DNA from: Chloroflexota bacterium
GTDB taxonomy: Bacteria > Chloroflexota > Anaerolineae > Aggregatilineales > Phototrophicaceae
Direction of reading: 5' to 3'
NCBI GenBank assembly: GCA_013388745.1
Contig: JACAER010000060.1
Span: 44,372-108,371 of the forward strand
DNA: 64,000 nucleotides
Positions 1-10,115 of the stretch are shown one piece after another (positions within the stretch are counted from its first letter, which is position 1; the number at the start of each line of letters is the position of its first letter). The notes beneath the pieces were generated by a model that was given only the letters and a program-made list of their open reading frames with translations, was not told where the DNA came from and searched no databases. Made by a program: the position numbers and the translations under genes.

Positions 1-1164
1 GCCAGCGCGCCGCTCCCGGCGATCGGTCCCAATACGCCGCAGCCCCAGGGTTACACGCTGCGTGCCGCTGTGCCGCCCACCAGTGTCCAGCTTGGCGCGA
101 CCAATACGCTGCGTCTGGCTGTGGATGTGCCCCTGGACTATGGCTGCGAGCCGCCGAACCGTGAGGCAAGCTGGTTCACCATCAGCCGCAGCAGCAGCAT
201 TTTCCTGCCGCGCACTAGCGTTGACCCCTTAGCCGTTGCGCCGGTGGTTGGCTTATTCCCCGCGCCCATGAATAATTTGCCCAACTTGCAGGACGTCTGG
301 GTCTCGCTGCCCACTAACCCCACGCCGCTCGAACTCGAACAGGCTATGCAGCTTCTGTCCTTGCTGGGCTCACAGACTGCCACCGGCGAGGGCTTCACCC
401 CGCGTATCAGCCTGGGGCCGCTCCCTGAAGGCACAGACCTCTCGCAGTATCATTTCATCATCATGGGGCGCCCTACCACCAATCCCTTCCTCGCGGATTT
501 GAATCCATCGCTGCCGCAGCGCTTTGAGCCGAGCACAGATACTCTCCTCCAGACCCTGGACGACGTAACCTATCGTCTGCCCGAAGGCTTCGATGTTGGC
601 GTTTTGGAGATGATCCGCTCGCCCTGGAATCCGAGTCGTGTCGTACTGGTGATCACCGGCACGACAACCGCAGGCCAGAATTTCGCCGCCAATGCGCTCA
701 TCAGCCGCAATTTCGGCGCGACAGAGCTGGCCGGCGATGTCGTCTTCGCTTCGCTCAACCAGGTGATCGCTATCAACAGCGCCGCGGTGCGCGAGATCGA
801 GGATAGTCTGGGCACAATCTCCGAGATGGCGACGCTCAGCGCGACGAGCATGGTGACGGAAACCCCACTCGTCGTTTACACGGTCACACCGGGACCGACC
901 TTCACCCCGACGCCGACCAACACGCCCGGCCCGACTATTCCGGCTACCGCGCTCTTTACGAGTTCGCCCCCGCCGACTGTTGTGACGCCGCTGGCGTCGC
1001 TGACTCCGCGCCCGGATGCGGCTGAAGTCTATCCAGCGGAAGAACTGGAACTCCCCAACAGCGTGCTCATACTTGGCGGCGTGACGGGTGGCGTGCTGGT
1101 TATTGTGCTGTTCTATGGTCTAATCGTTTGGGTGCGCCGCCGCCGCCGCGCTGCCAAGAAGTAA
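1..1164 (+). CDS. BcsB-like cellulose synthase accessory protein (5' end outside window)
   Basis: The frame is open from base 1, so the N-terminus lies upstream; 387 residues are visible. The visible part alternates beta-rich and helical segments with a pattern typical of BcsB, the periplasmic partner of the cellulose synthase BcsA (for example the stretch around 'SQYHFIIMGRPTTNP' and 'GVLEMIRSPWNPSRVVLVITG'). A Pro/Thr-rich linker follows, then one C-terminal membrane helix and a basic tail (RRRRRAAKK), which would anchor it facing outward. It heads a set of polysaccharide genes, so a role in exporting or assembling a beta-glucan-like polymer is inferred. The matching synthase would lie to the left, if present. 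The internal GTG at position 70 is not the real start. Confidence 0.7.
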   Translation, partial: ASAPLPAIGPNTPQPQGYTLRAAVPPTSVQLGATNTLRLAVDVPLDYGCEPPNREASWFTISRSSSIFLPRTSVDPLAVAPVVGLFPAPMNNLPNLQDVWVSLPTNPTPLELEQAMQLLSLLGSQTATGEGFTPRISLGPLPEGTDLSQYHFIIMGRPTTNPFLADLNPSLPQRFEPSTDTLLQTLDDVTYRLPEGFDVGVLEMIRSPWNPSRVVLVITGTTTAGQNFAANALISRNFGATELAGDVVFASLNQVIAINSAAVREIEDSLGTISEMATLSATSMVTETPLVVYTVTPGPTFTPTPTNTPGPTIPATALFTSSPPPTVVTPLASLTPRPDAAEVYPAEELELPNSVLILGGVTGGVLVIVLFYGLIVWVRRRRRAAKK

Positions 1165-1247
1165 CAACACCGTTCGCTTCATCGTCGGGGTGCAGTTCTG
1201 TAGGCTGCACCCCATCCCAACCCCTGCCACCATCCTCAAGAGGTCAC

Positions 1248-3434
1248 ATGCGCAAGTTACCTTTTCTCATCTTCGTTCTGCTTTTGGGGTTCACTACTGC
1301 TTACGCCCAGACTCCCATTGATTGGTATCTTACGGGTTCCACCGTCAAGATCACCTCACAGGCTCCGCTGCCTGCCGATACCGTGCTGCCTTTGCAGCTT
1401 CACAGTGCGCGCCAGGAATATGCGCCTTTCCAGATCGTCATCGCTGCGCCGGAGGCCAATACCACTGTCGCCGCGCCGCAAGTCGCCTATCCTTCCGAGT
1501 ACTTTGAACTGCAACTGTTCGAGGAATTTTTCATCGATATTCGTTCTCAGCCCGACGAGGTTGACATTTTTTCGCTGCTGCGTTTGCCCGCTGGCATAGC
1601 GGTTCCCGATGGCCTCCGCCCGCTGGGAGATACACTCGATGTGCCCGGTGGCCGCCCTGCTGTGATCTGGGCTGATCTCTACGTCCGGGCTGATACCCCG
1701 CCCGGCGACTATACGATCACGGTGACGCTGCCGGGCGCGGGCGAACGCACCGTCACTGTCACCGTCTATCCGGTGGATATTCTCTCCTCTGCCGCCATGA
1801 GCATCATCATCCCGGTAGACGCCGAATGGACGATGCCCTTCTACGCTTCCGATGGCGATGCCCTCGCCTTTCAGCATCGGGTGAATCAACTCCTGTTGGC
1901 GCACAATATTTCCCTCGGCGGCCTCACCGGCGCTGCCGAACTGACCGACGCAGGCTGGGACTTTTCGATGTTCGATGATGAGCTGCTGGCAATCCCGCCT
2001 GGCGTTAATTTCTACGTGCCCAATCCGTACAGCAACGTTGAAGAAGCCTACCTATTCCCTGACCAGAACGGGGATCCCTACACAGTGACGGACTTCAACG
2101 ACAGCTATTTTGTTGAGCAGCTTGTGCGCTACTACGCCGAATTGGCCGATCATTTGCGCGCACTTGATCGTTTGGCGGGCGCGCTGGCCTATCCCTACGA
2201 CGAAACACGCTGGGTCGCCGACGAACCCGATCACAACGGCCCCGAAGGCTATGTCCATCTCTCGCGGTGGACGGCCATCATCCGGCAGGCTGGTCTGCGT
2301 GTTACGGCCTCGCGCGTTGGCCCCGCGCCCACCTATTCTGCCGATTGGCTGCCGAGCGATGTCCTGACTGATGACAGCCATGTTCATATGGATCAATTCG
2401 ACGGCGGTTGGCCGGAGTCCTATACGCAATGGCTCAGCGTGCCCGGCCACAGCGCCAGCGTTTACCTCAACCACTATGGCGACCTTATCGACATGCCCGC
2501 GACATCGCATCGTGGCATGGCGTGGCATGTTTACGCCCGCGGGTCACGCTTGATCGCCGGTTACAACGCGATGGAATGGGTCAATGCCGGTTGGGACTTG
2601 ATTGATCCCTGGCAGGAACAGGATGCCATTGCGCCTAAATTCGGTTACGGCGTTGGCGCCCTCGTTTACCCTGGCCCGCTGCCTTCGCTGCGCATCAAAG
2701 TGCTGCGCGAAAGTGTCGAAGATGCCCGGCTGCTCGATCTGTATGCCGCTGCGCAGGGCGTGGACTCTGCGCGCGCCTTCGCCGCTTGCCTCACGCCCGG
2801 CGCCTACGCCGATCAAAACCCGCTGCCCGATTTATGGGATCGCGCGCATGCTGCGCTCTTGGTCGCGCTGCGCGACGGCACGCCCGTCGATCAGTCGATC
2901 TGTGTCCAGCCTGTTGCCTTCCAGCCCGATCAGCAGGTCATCGCCGATTTTGACACGCGCGCCACTGCCGGCGATTGGAGCTTCGACATTGTAGAAGCTG
3001 AGACGCTGCCTTCGCCCTGGCCCGACAGCGGCACTGCGCTGCAACTGTATTTCGTCGAAGGCGATTCATCCGCCAATCTTTGGCTCGGCGGCGTCGATTG
3101 GCGTGATTGGGATGTGCTGCTGGTCGATATTCGCAACGACAGCCCGACATTTGTCGAGTTCGACATTGCGCTCGGCGACGATGACGATTATCTGCTGCTG
3201 CGTAATGGCGCCAATATCCTCGGCCCCGGACGCCAGACAACGCTGCTGCTGCCGCTGGTCGTGCCCTATGCCTACAGCGACATGAACTTCGATTGGAGCG
3301 CCGTCAACTATATTGACCTGCAAGCCGATCCAACCATCACCCGCGAAGATGGTTTCGATCAGGAACAATTCTACCAGTTGTCGCCCCAGACCATTGTGCT
3401 CGACAACTTCCGCCTGGCACGGTATGCGCCATGA
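1248..3434 (+). CDS. Secreted GH123-like (DUF4091) glycoside hydrolase family protein
   Basis: 728 residues. The ATG at 1248 is chosen because AGAGG lies just upstream and the first 20 or so residues form a clean signal peptide ending near TAYAQ. The central part has the DUF4091/GH123 pattern: a 'WVADEPDHNG' segment with an acidic pair at about residues 325-326, and the diagnostic 'GALVYPGPLPSLRIK' motif near residue 472 followed by a 'RESVEDARLLDLY' helix. The last 170 or so residues look like a beta-sandwich carbohydrate-binding module. GH123 enzymes act on N-acetylhexosamine-containing glycans, but substrate cannot be read here. It overlaps the next gene by 4 bases (ATGA), so it is co-translated with polysaccharide genes and may trim the exported polymer. 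Confidence 0.72.
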   Translation: MRKLPFLIFVLLLGFTTAYAQTPIDWYLTGSTVKITSQAPLPADTVLPLQLHSARQEYAPFQIVIAAPEANTTVAAPQVAYPSEYFELQLFEEFFIDIRSQPDEVDIFSLLRLPAGIAVPDGLRPLGDTLDVPGGRPAVIWADLYVRADTPPGDYTITVTLPGAGERTVTVTVYPVDILSSAAMSIIIPVDAEWTMPFYASDGDALAFQHRVNQLLLAHNISLGGLTGAAELTDAGWDFSMFDDELLAIPPGVNFYVPNPYSNVEEAYLFPDQNGDPYTVTDFNDSYFVEQLVRYYAELADHLRALDRLAGALAYPYDETRWVADEPDHNGPEGYVHLSRWTAIIRQAGLRVTASRVGPAPTYSADWLPSDVLTDDSHVHMDQFDGGWPESYTQWLSVPGHSASVYLNHYGDLIDMPATSHRGMAWHVYARGSRLIAGYNAMEWVNAGWDLIDPWQEQDAIAPKFGYGVGALVYPGPLPSLRIKVLRESVEDARLLDLYAAAQGVDSARAFAACLTPGAYADQNPLPDLWDRAHAALLVALRDGTPVDQSICVQPVAFQPDQQVIADFDTRATAGDWSFDIVEAETLPSPWPDSGTALQLYFVEGDSSANLWLGGVDWRDWDVLLVDIRNDSPTFVEFDIALGDDDDYLLLRNGANILGPGRQTTLLLPLVVPYAYSDMNFDWSAVNYIDLQADPTITREDGFDQEQFYQLSPQTIVLDNFRLARYAP

Positions 3435-4540
3435 AAGCGTATCGTGTCCTGCTGATTGATCTCGCCAAAACCTTTGGCGGTGCCGAAGTGCGCGTGCTGG
3501 CTCAGGCGCGCGCACTGCAAGGCCTGGTGGTCGAATGCGCCGTTGTCACTTTGCGTGACAGCGCTCTACACGCCCGCTTGCAGCAGGAAAATCTCCCGCA
3601 CCATGCTGTGCGCGCCGGGCGCGGCAATCCGGGCATTCTCTTGGAACTGCGCCGCATTATCCGACAGGGTGGCTATCAGGTCGTTGATGCCCATAATGTA
3701 CAGTCGGTGCTGTGGGGCTTGTTCGCGGCGGCGCTGGCCGGCGCGCCAGGGCGTGTCGCTACTATCCACAGTGATTATGGCGGCGAGTATCCCGGTCTCA
3801 AGGGGCGTGTTTACGAAGGCGTGCTCAGCGCTTCGCGCCTTGTCGCGCGGCACTACATCAACGTCACCGAAGTCTTGCAGCAAAAGGCCGCCGCGCAGGG
3901 CTACGGCGCGCGCAGCACACGCATTGCCAACGCCGTGCCTGTGCCCCCAGAGCCGCTGCGCCAGAAAGATACACGCCTCTATGCTGATTGGGGATTTGCG
4001 CCGTCTGATTTTGTCGTCGGTATCCTCGCGCGTCTCAAGCCTGTCAAAGGCCACAGCTACCTGATCGATGCTTTCGGCCAACTTGCCGACCTGCCGCACG
4101 CCAAACTGCTGATTGTCGGTGATGGACCGCTGGAAGCCGAACTGAAGGCGCAGGTGGCGGCGCTGGGGCTTCAGCAGCGCGTCGTCTTTACCGGCTTTCG
4201 TCAGGATATCCCCGACATCCTGCGTGCGCTGGACTGCATGTGTCTGGCCTCATTATCGGAGGCGCTGCCTTATGCGGTGCTGGAAGCGGCTTCCTTCGCG
4301 CGCCCGCTGCTGGTAACCGCCGTCGGCGGCCTCAAAACGCTGCTCAAGCATGAACAGACCGCACTGCTCGTTCCCGCGCAGGATGCGGCGGCGCTGGCCG
4401 GGGCGATTCGTTGGTTCGTCGCGCATCCACATCAGGCTGTACAAATCGGCCAGAACGCTTATCATATGGTGCGGCAAACTTTCAGCGTCGAAACCATGAT
4501 TGCGTCCGTTCTTCAGGTTTACGATAGGGTAGTGGGATGA
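3431..4540 (+). CDS. Glycosyltransferase family 4 (GT-B fold)
   Basis: 369 residues, the usual GT4 length. The N-terminal Rossmann domain starts 'MKAYRVLLIDLAKTFGGAE', with the Gly-Gly-Ala-Glu loop that contacts the acceptor side. The C-terminal domain has 'GILARLKPVKGHSYLIDAF', 'GDGPLEAEL' and the nucleotide-sugar binding EX7E-type stretch 'SEALPYAVLEAA'. It should transfer a sugar from a nucleotide donor to a lipid-linked or polymer intermediate at the cytoplasmic face. The start overlaps the previous stop (ATGA) and the stop overlaps the next start, so the three genes are tightly coupled. Donor and acceptor are unknown. Confidence 0.85.
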   Translation: MKAYRVLLIDLAKTFGGAEVRVLAQARALQGLVVECAVVTLRDSALHARLQQENLPHHAVRAGRGNPGILLELRRIIRQGGYQVVDAHNVQSVLWGLFAAALAGAPGRVATIHSDYGGEYPGLKGRVYEGVLSASRLVARHYINVTEVLQQKAAAQGYGARSTRIANAVPVPPEPLRQKDTRLYADWGFAPSDFVVGILARLKPVKGHSYLIDAFGQLADLPHAKLLIVGDGPLEAELKAQVAALGLQQRVVFTGFRQDIPDILRALDCMCLASLSEALPYAVLEAASFARPLLVTAVGGLKTLLKHEQTALLVPAQDAAALAGAIRWFVAHPHQAVQIGQNAYHMVRQTFSVETMIASVLQVYDRVVG

Positions 4541-5574
4541 AAAAAGCGCATCTGCTGGCGGAAGTCTTGCATAAAGTAGGCCTTACGCGCGGCCTCAATG
4601 TGTTCTGGGGGCGCGATCGTCTGACTGTCCTGGCTTATCATCGCATCATCGAATGGGATACGCCCGAATTTCGCGATTACGAACCGGTCGTCAGCGCCAC
4701 GCCCGCCATGTTCGAACAGCAAATGACTTTTGTGGCCGAACACTTCAATGTTATCGACCTTGCCGCTCTGCAAGCCTATCTTTTCGACAACAAACCGCTG
4801 CCGGAACGCCCCCTGCTCATCACCTTCGACGACGGCTATCTCGACAACTATCAGAACGCCTATCCCGTACTCAAAAAACACGGCTTCCCGGCGGTTATCT
4901 TTCTCGTCACCAGCCGCATGGACGACCCCGCGCGGCTGTGGTGGGATGTCTGTGGCTACGCTTTCCGCGCCACGAGAAAAAACAGCGCTGCGCTGCCTTA
5001 CATCGGCCAGCAGCCGCTTGCCAGCGCTGCTGAGCGCCGCGCCGCGCGTGAACTGCTCATGCTGCATCTCAAGCATATTCCCGACGAGCAAAAACAGGCA
5101 GAAATGCAGCAGTTATGTGCAGCCCTCGACGTGTCCCTTCCCGCCGATGAACGTCTCTTTGTGACCTGGGATCAGGTGCGCGAACTCGTCGCCAATGGCA
5201 TTGCCTGCCAGCCGCACACCGTCACCCATCCCATCATGACGCGCGTGTCTTACGACGAGCAGAAACGCCAGTTGACTGAAGCTCGTGCGCGCATTATCGA
5301 TGAAACCGGCCAGAAGGCCGACGCTTTCGCCTATCCCAACGGCGCGCCCGGAGACTACGACGCCGCTACCCTGCGCGCCCTGCGCGAAACCGGCTACAGC
5401 ACGGCATTCACCCTCACTTCTGGCCCGATGTCCTCTTCAGCAGCCCGCCGCCATCCGCTGCAAATTAAGCGCGTCTATCTGGGTTATCGCGATTCGTTCG
5501 AAGTCTTCGCCCTCAAGACGATGGGGTTGGAAGCCTTTATCGACCGCGCCCCTTTTGTGCCCGGCGAGCACTGA
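4537..5574 (+). CDS. Polysaccharide deacetylase (NodB/CE4 family)
   Basis: 345 residues. The CE4 motif 1 TFDDGY lies near residue 95 and motif 2 (H-T-V-T-H) in 'CQPHTVTHPIM', which together supply the metal-binding Asp/His/His. The later 'FAYPNGAPGDYD' corresponds to motif 3. The family removes N- or O-acetyl groups from sugars; here the likely substrate is the polymer or lipid-linked intermediate made by the neighbouring glycosyltransferase. No signal peptide is apparent, so it may act in the cytoplasm. ATGA overlap with the upstream GT4 gene. It converges on the flippase gene with a gap of only 16 bases. Confidence 0.85.
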   Translation: MKKAHLLAEVLHKVGLTRGLNVFWGRDRLTVLAYHRIIEWDTPEFRDYEPVVSATPAMFEQQMTFVAEHFNVIDLAALQAYLFDNKPLPERPLLITFDDGYLDNYQNAYPVLKKHGFPAVIFLVTSRMDDPARLWWDVCGYAFRATRKNSAALPYIGQQPLASAAERRAARELLMLHLKHIPDEQKQAEMQQLCAALDVSLPADERLFVTWDQVRELVANGIACQPHTVTHPIMTRVSYDEQKRQLTEARARIIDETGQKADAFAYPNGAPGDYDAATLRALRETGYSTAFTLTSGPMSSSAARRHPLQIKRVYLGYRDSFEVFALKTMGLEAFIDRAPFVPGEH

Positions 5575-5590
5575 CCCCCATAAACTTGTC

Positions 5591-7090
5591 CTATGCCGTC
5601 TCTGTCTCGCGTTCTGGCAGCCAGTCCTGTATCAACTCCACCACGCGCACCACCAGCGTACGTTCCAGCCACCACATACTCGCGCCATAAACCACCGCGC
5701 CGGCCAGAATCGCCAGCCCTAGCAGCGCCACACCCGGTAGAGCGGCGAACACTTGCAGCGTGAGCCATACTGCCGCACCCATAATGGCCGACCCCACTAC
5801 CGACGGCGTAAACTGCGCGAATGTCTGCCGCCAGTCCAGTTCCAGCAGTCGGATTGCGATCAGCAGCCGCATCAGGCTGACGATGAACGCCACGCACACA
5901 TGCCCGAACGCCACATGCAGCGCGCTGATCTGCGCCATGAAGTACAGCACGATTCCCAAAAGCGCCATCTCGATGAACGACGTGCGCCACAGAATATCTG
6001 CGCGCGCGATAGCCTTGTACACGTCGCCGATGTTCCACGACACCGCCAGCAGCATCCCGTACAGCGAGAGCAGCGCCATCATCGGTCCCGCGTCGATATA
6101 CGCCGGGTCGAACACCACTTCCGCGAACAGCGGCGAAATCAGCGCCAGCCCGATGCCCGCCGGCACCGTAATCAGCGCCACGTAGCGCAGCGTGCCCAGA
6201 ATCGCGGTTTTCAGCTTGGCGCGATCTTCCAATTCCGCATACGCCGGGAACAGCACACCGGCCACTACGTTGGCAAAATTGATGATAATCAGTTCTGGCA
6301 CGCGGAACGCCACGAAATAGATGCCCAGCGCCGTGTCGCCCAAAAAGCGCCCGATAAACACATAGTCGATGTTGGCTTGCAGCGCCGAAATCAGGCTGTC
6401 CAGCGAGATTTTGTAACCGTAATTCAGCATTTGCCCCGCTACCGGCAGCTTAAAGGCCAGCTTCGGACGCCAGGGGTTCACCGCCCACATCAGGAACATC
6501 CAGAAGATACGCCCGATGACCTGGCCCAACACCACCGCCCACACTTTATGCGCGTCCGGCAGAATCAGCGCCAGGCCGATGCTGAAAAGCGCCTTGCTGA
6601 AGCTGCTCGCCATTTCCGGGATAATGCGCCGCTGGAACTGCATAGAGCGCGTCAGCAGCGCTTCGTGAATCCCGCCGATAGCCGTCAGGATAAACGTCGT
6701 GCTGATGATCGGCAGCACCACCACCAGCAGCGGCTCACGGAAGAAATCGGCTACCGCTGGCGCCCCCAGCGTCATGAGCAGCCAGAACACAAAGTTCGAC
6801 ACCAGATTCAGCCAGAAGGCCGTGTTCGCCGCTTCTTCGATGTTCTCGCGCCGCTGAATCAGCGCTGCGCCTACCCCCAGATCGCGAATCGCGTCGAAAA
6901 ATGAGATCGCCGTCAACGCGAATCCGACGATGCCGTACTGTTCCGGGATAATCAGACGTGTCAGGATCAACGTCATGATGAAGCCGGACAATTTGTTCAG
7001 CACATACGCCATGTACGTCCAGGCTGCGCCTTTGACGGTCTTTTTGGCGAACGATTCGCTCTTGCCTTGCGTTTCAGCCGGTGAGGTCAT
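5591..7090 (-). CDS. Polysaccharide flippase, Wzx/PST family
   Basis: 499 residues with about 12-14 hydrophobic helices. The N-terminal sequence 'TVKGAAWTYMAYVLNKLSGF' and 'LILTRLIIPEQYGIVGFA' is typical of the oligosaccharide flippases of the MOP superfamily that move lipid-linked repeat units across the inner membrane. The ATG at 7090 is preferred over the TTG at 7105 because AGGA sits about 7 bases upstream of it. It is the last gene of the leftward group sugar transferase, GT2, flippase. A hairpin lies just upstream (7104-7129). Confidence 0.85.
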   Translation of the reverse strand: MTSPAETQGKSESFAKKTVKGAAWTYMAYVLNKLSGFIMTLILTRLIIPEQYGIVGFALTAISFFDAIRDLGVGAALIQRRENIEEAANTAFWLNLVSNFVFWLLMTLGAPAVADFFREPLLVVVLPIISTTFILTAIGGIHEALLTRSMQFQRRIIPEMASSFSKALFSIGLALILPDAHKVWAVVLGQVIGRIFWMFLMWAVNPWRPKLAFKLPVAGQMLNYGYKISLDSLISALQANIDYVFIGRFLGDTALGIYFVAFRVPELIIINFANVVAGVLFPAYAELEDRAKLKTAILGTLRYVALITVPAGIGLALISPLFAEVVFDPAYIDAGPMMALLSLYGMLLAVSWNIGDVYKAIARADILWRTSFIEMALLGIVLYFMAQISALHVAFGHVCVAFIVSLMRLLIAIRLLELDWRQTFAQFTPSVVGSAIMGAAVWLTLQVFAALPGVALLGLAILAGAVVYGASMWWLERTLVVRVVELIQDWLPERETETA

Positions 7091-7103
7091 GTTTGTTCCT
7101 GAC

Positions 7104-7129
7104 AAAAATACAGGGGCACAAATGCCCCC
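7104..7129 (-). terminator. Hairpin with U-rich tail upstream of the flippase
   Basis: GGGGCA (7113-7118) and TGCCCC (7123-7128) form a 6-bp stem with a 4-base loop. Read on the minus strand it is followed by TGTATTTTTG. It lies between the GT2 gene and the flippase start, so it may reduce read-through into the flippase. Confidence 0.4.
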
Positions 7130-7236
7130 AAATAACTGATGTGCGCTGTTACTGAGTCTTCAAGCACGATTCTACGGCAAAAGCCTCAATTTCCCATGCC
7201 TATTTTTTTTGATTAACTGATAACTGTCCACTTCTG

Positions 7237-8427
7237 CTAATTCGCCGCTTCGCGTTTTTGCCATGTGACCTTCTGCGTGCCGCGCAGCCAGCGCCAGAAG
7301 CCCACCAAAGCCGCCAAATTCGAACTGGTGAAATAATAGGGCACGTTCAGCAGACGATGACCGCGCCCGCGTTTTTCCGCCATATAGCCGAGAAACGATA
7401 ACAGATAAAACACTGCCTGCGCCAGCAGCGTCAGCATCCCCAGCGCGCCGTTCAGCGCCAGCAGCCCGGCGCTCGGCCACAAAAACGCCAGCAGGTTTGT
7501 CGCCAGCGCCAGCAGCATAAACACCGGCGTCAGCGGACGCAGCAGTTTGTGCGAAAACAGCCGGAAGCCGGTGTCCAGCGTCGGCGCGCGCAAATATCCG
7601 GCAGAAAATAACGCCTGAAAACGGCCAGCGTTGATGCGCACACGCCGCTTGAATTCGTCACGCATGCTCGCGCTGGCGTCGTCATAGCTGATCGCGTCTG
7701 GCTCATATACCACGCGATAACCCTGCCGAATCGCTTCCATCGCGATGCTGAATTCGTCGTTTACTGTGCCGGTCTTCAGCGGCTTAAACAGCGTGCGCCG
7801 TATCGCGAACATATTGCCATGCACGGCCACCGTATTGCCGGTGCGGCTTTCCCATTTGCGCAGCGCCGCCTCATATTTCCAGTACAACCCGGCAGGCCTG
7901 GCGACGGCGTTTTTCGCGTCCCACAGCGCCAGCGTGCCCACCACTACACCGACCTTCTCATCGGCGAACGGTTGCAGCAGGATGTTCAGCGCGCTGCGTT
8001 CATAATCGGGCGAAGCGTCGCTCAGGATCACGATTTCGCCTGTCGCATTGGCGAAACCCATATTGACTGCGCCCATCTTGCCGCCGCGCGTCGGCTGCCG
8101 CAGCAGAGTAATGCCGCGCGGCACATATTCTTCGATAATCTTGACCGTGTCGTCCGTGCTGCCGTCGTCGATCACCAGCACTTGCAGCTTGTCTTTGGGG
8201 TAATCGATTTGCAGCGTGTTCGCCAGCTTGCGCCCGATCACGTCTGCTTCGTTGTACGCCGGAATCACCATTGTTACGCTGGGTTTCAGGCTGGCATCCT
8301 TGTGGATGGCTTTCGGCGCGACCTTCGCCAGCACATACATCAACAGCGGGTAGCCGAAATATGTCCAAAAAAGCGCCGCCCCCGACAGCCAGAAGATGAC
8401 GCTCAGAATGTCAAACAACAGCCCCAT
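7237..8427 (-). CDS. Membrane glycosyltransferase family 2 (cellulose/hyaluronan synthase-like)
   Basis: 396 residues. An N-terminal membrane segment (about 1-38) is followed by the GT2 core beginning 'VTMVIPAYNEADVIGRKL', with DDGSTDD near residue 85 (nucleotide binding), SDASPDY as the DxD-equivalent, and 'NDEFSIAMEAIRQGYRVVY' as the catalytic-base region. An Arg-rich 'KRRVRINAGRFQAL' stands where processive synthases have QxxRW, so the processivity motif is altered. Two or three C-terminal helices follow. Its ATG overlaps the stop of the upstream sugar transferase (TGATG), indicating translational coupling. It likely extends the lipid-linked sugar started by that enzyme. Confidence 0.85.
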   Translation of the reverse strand: MGLLFDILSVIFWLSGAALFWTYFGYPLLMYVLAKVAPKAIHKDASLKPSVTMVIPAYNEADVIGRKLANTLQIDYPKDKLQVLVIDDGSTDDTVKIIEEYVPRGITLLRQPTRGGKMGAVNMGFANATGEIVILSDASPDYERSALNILLQPFADEKVGVVVGTLALWDAKNAVARPAGLYWKYEAALRKWESRTGNTVAVHGNMFAIRRTLFKPLKTGTVNDEFSIAMEAIRQGYRVVYEPDAISYDDASASMRDEFKRRVRINAGRFQALFSAGYLRAPTLDTGFRLFSHKLLRPLTPVFMLLALATNLLAFLWPSAGLLALNGALGMLTLLAQAVFYLLSFLGYMAEKRGRGHRLLNVPYYFTSSNLAALVGFWRWLRGTQKVTWQKREAAN

Positions 8428-10115
8428 CAGCGCGCACCTTTACGCTGCAACACTTTGCCCACTGTGCGGAATAAGATTTGGATGTCCAGCAAAAAACTCA
8501 TTTTGTCGATATAGGCGCTGTCCCATTGCAGCCAGATGTCGAAATCGGTATTACCGCGCGCCGAAATCTGCCATAAACCGGTAATGCCCGGACGCACATT
8601 CAAGCGCTCAGTGTGCCGCAGTTGATAGCGGTTCAGCCCCCAGCTCGTGGGGCGCGGCCCGACAATGCTCATATCGCCCTTCAGCACGTTAAAAAGCTGC
8701 GGCAGTTCGTCCAGGCTCGTCTTGCGTAGAATCCGCCCGATGCGCGTGATACGCGGATCGGGGTCGAGCTTCAGCGGCTCGGCCAACCGCCCTTTTTCGT
8801 CCAGCACCGCTAGCCCTTGTTTCGCCAGTTCTTTCAACATCTCTTCCGCGTTTTCCACCATCGTGCGGAACTTGTAGATTTTGAAGCGCCGTCCGCCCCA
8901 GCCCGTGCGTTCCTGCCGGAACACAATGCTGCCGCCATCCGTCGCTTTGATCGCTAGCGCAATTAACCCCATCACGGGCAGCGTCACCGGGAACGAGAGA
9001 AGCACCACCAACACGTCCAGGCTGCGCTTGACGACCTGATAGATCGTGCGCGATGTAATGCTCTGGTACGGCATATCGTGCAGCCAGAAGTTCGGATCGT
9101 ACAGGTTGCTGTCTTTGCCCGAAGGCTTGACTGTTAACCCGCGGATACGGGGCAGGGGGTTCATAATCGCGTGAAGCTGCGTGCGCACGATGGCCGCCAT
9201 ATTGCGTCCGCTCGCGCTTTTTGCCGGGGCATTTGCCACGGCGGTTTCATCCTGCGTGTCTGCGCTCGGTGGTGTTTGGTCGTTGTTGTCCGACGAGTCG
9301 CCGAAATCCAGCAGGTTGCGCATCGTCGCCTGCACCAGATCATGATAGATCAGCCCGTCTTTGGGGAACACCGCGATACCCATCGGAATCACCAGATTCA
9401 GGTGAATCGCCAGATTGGTATGCAGCGCCCGCGCCAGATTCTCGGCGGTAGCATAGGTCGTTTCCGGCATACACACCACTAAATCGTCATCGTCCCAGAC
9501 GAGAATTGCCACCTTCGGCAGCATAGAACGCGCGATCTGCGCCACGCGCAGTTGGATGTAACGCCGCTGGAGCATATCCTCCATATCGAAACGCGCTTTC
9601 GCCGGGTCGTCTTCCTGCTCGATCGTACTCATATGCGCCAGCAGGAAGCCTACCGAATGATCGAAATAACGCGCGCGCGAAAGTTCATTGTTGATCTTTT
9701 CTTCGCCTTCTGCCCGCGACAGCACATTCAGGTCGTCCGGCTTCAGCAGCACATCTTCCACTGTCTGTTCAAAGTCAGAAATCACCAACGAAATCTTGCG
9801 CGCGATCCACACCGTGATCACCAGCACCATGATTTCCGTGATCGTGATATAGATCGACCTGTCGGTAATCGGGTTGCCCACCACAAAACGCGACAGCACA
9901 TAGATCAGCAGCGTCGGGATCACTGCCACCTCATAGCGCTTTGCCAGATCGGGCAAGACCAGGATCGCCATCGAGATCAAACCCGTGATCACATATACGC
10001 CCGAATCCAGGTCTACGTTACCCAGCCCAATAAATTCGAAATCAGGGCGTTCAAGGTTGTAGATGAATATCAGCCAGAAGACGAGGATAAGCAGTAGTAT
10101 CCTGAAACGAGACAT
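8427..10115 (-). CDS. Initiating polyprenyl-phosphate sugar transferase with embedded GGDEF-like domain
   Basis: 562 residues in three parts. (1) Several N-terminal membrane helices (to about residue 125). (2) A middle domain, about 145-295, that follows the GGDEF fold pattern but reads '[13 protein letters not shown]' where GG(D/E)EF belongs; signature glycines are absent. (3) From about 358, a membrane helix and a bacterial sugar transferase domain (WcaJ/PglC type) with '[12 protein letters not shown]', '[19 protein letters not shown]', 'GPRP' and 'RPGITGLWQ'. The last part transfers a sugar phosphate to undecaprenyl phosphate. The GGDEF-like module is unlikely to make cyclic di-GMP but could bind a nucleotide and control the transferase. 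First gene of a leftward polysaccharide operon. Confidence 0.85.
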   Translation of the reverse strand: MSRFRILLLILVFWLIFIYNLERPDFEFIGLGNVDLDSGVYVITGLISMAILVLPDLAKRYEVAVIPTLLIYVLSRFVVGNPITDRSIYITITEIMVLVITVWIARKISLVISDFEQTVEDVLLKPDDLNVLSRAEGEEKINNELSRARYFDHSVGFLLAHMSTIEQEDDPAKARFDMEDMLQRRYIQLRVAQIARSMLPKVAILVWDDDDLVVCMPETTYATAENLARALHTNLAIHLNLVIPMGIAVFPKDGLIYHDLVQATMRNLLDFGDSSDNNDQTPPSADTQDETAVANAPAKSASGRNMAAIVRTQLHAIMNPLPRIRGLTVKPSGKDSNLYDPNFWLHDMPYQSITSRTIYQVVKRSLDVLVVLLSFPVTLPVMGLIALAIKATDGGSIVFRQERTGWGGRRFKIYKFRTMVENAEEMLKELAKQGLAVLDEKGRLAEPLKLDPDPRITRIGRILRKTSLDELPQLFNVLKGDMSIVGPRPTSWGLNRYQLRHTERLNVRPGITGLWQISARGNTDFDIWLQWDSAYIDKMSFLLDIQILFRTVGKVLQRKGAR

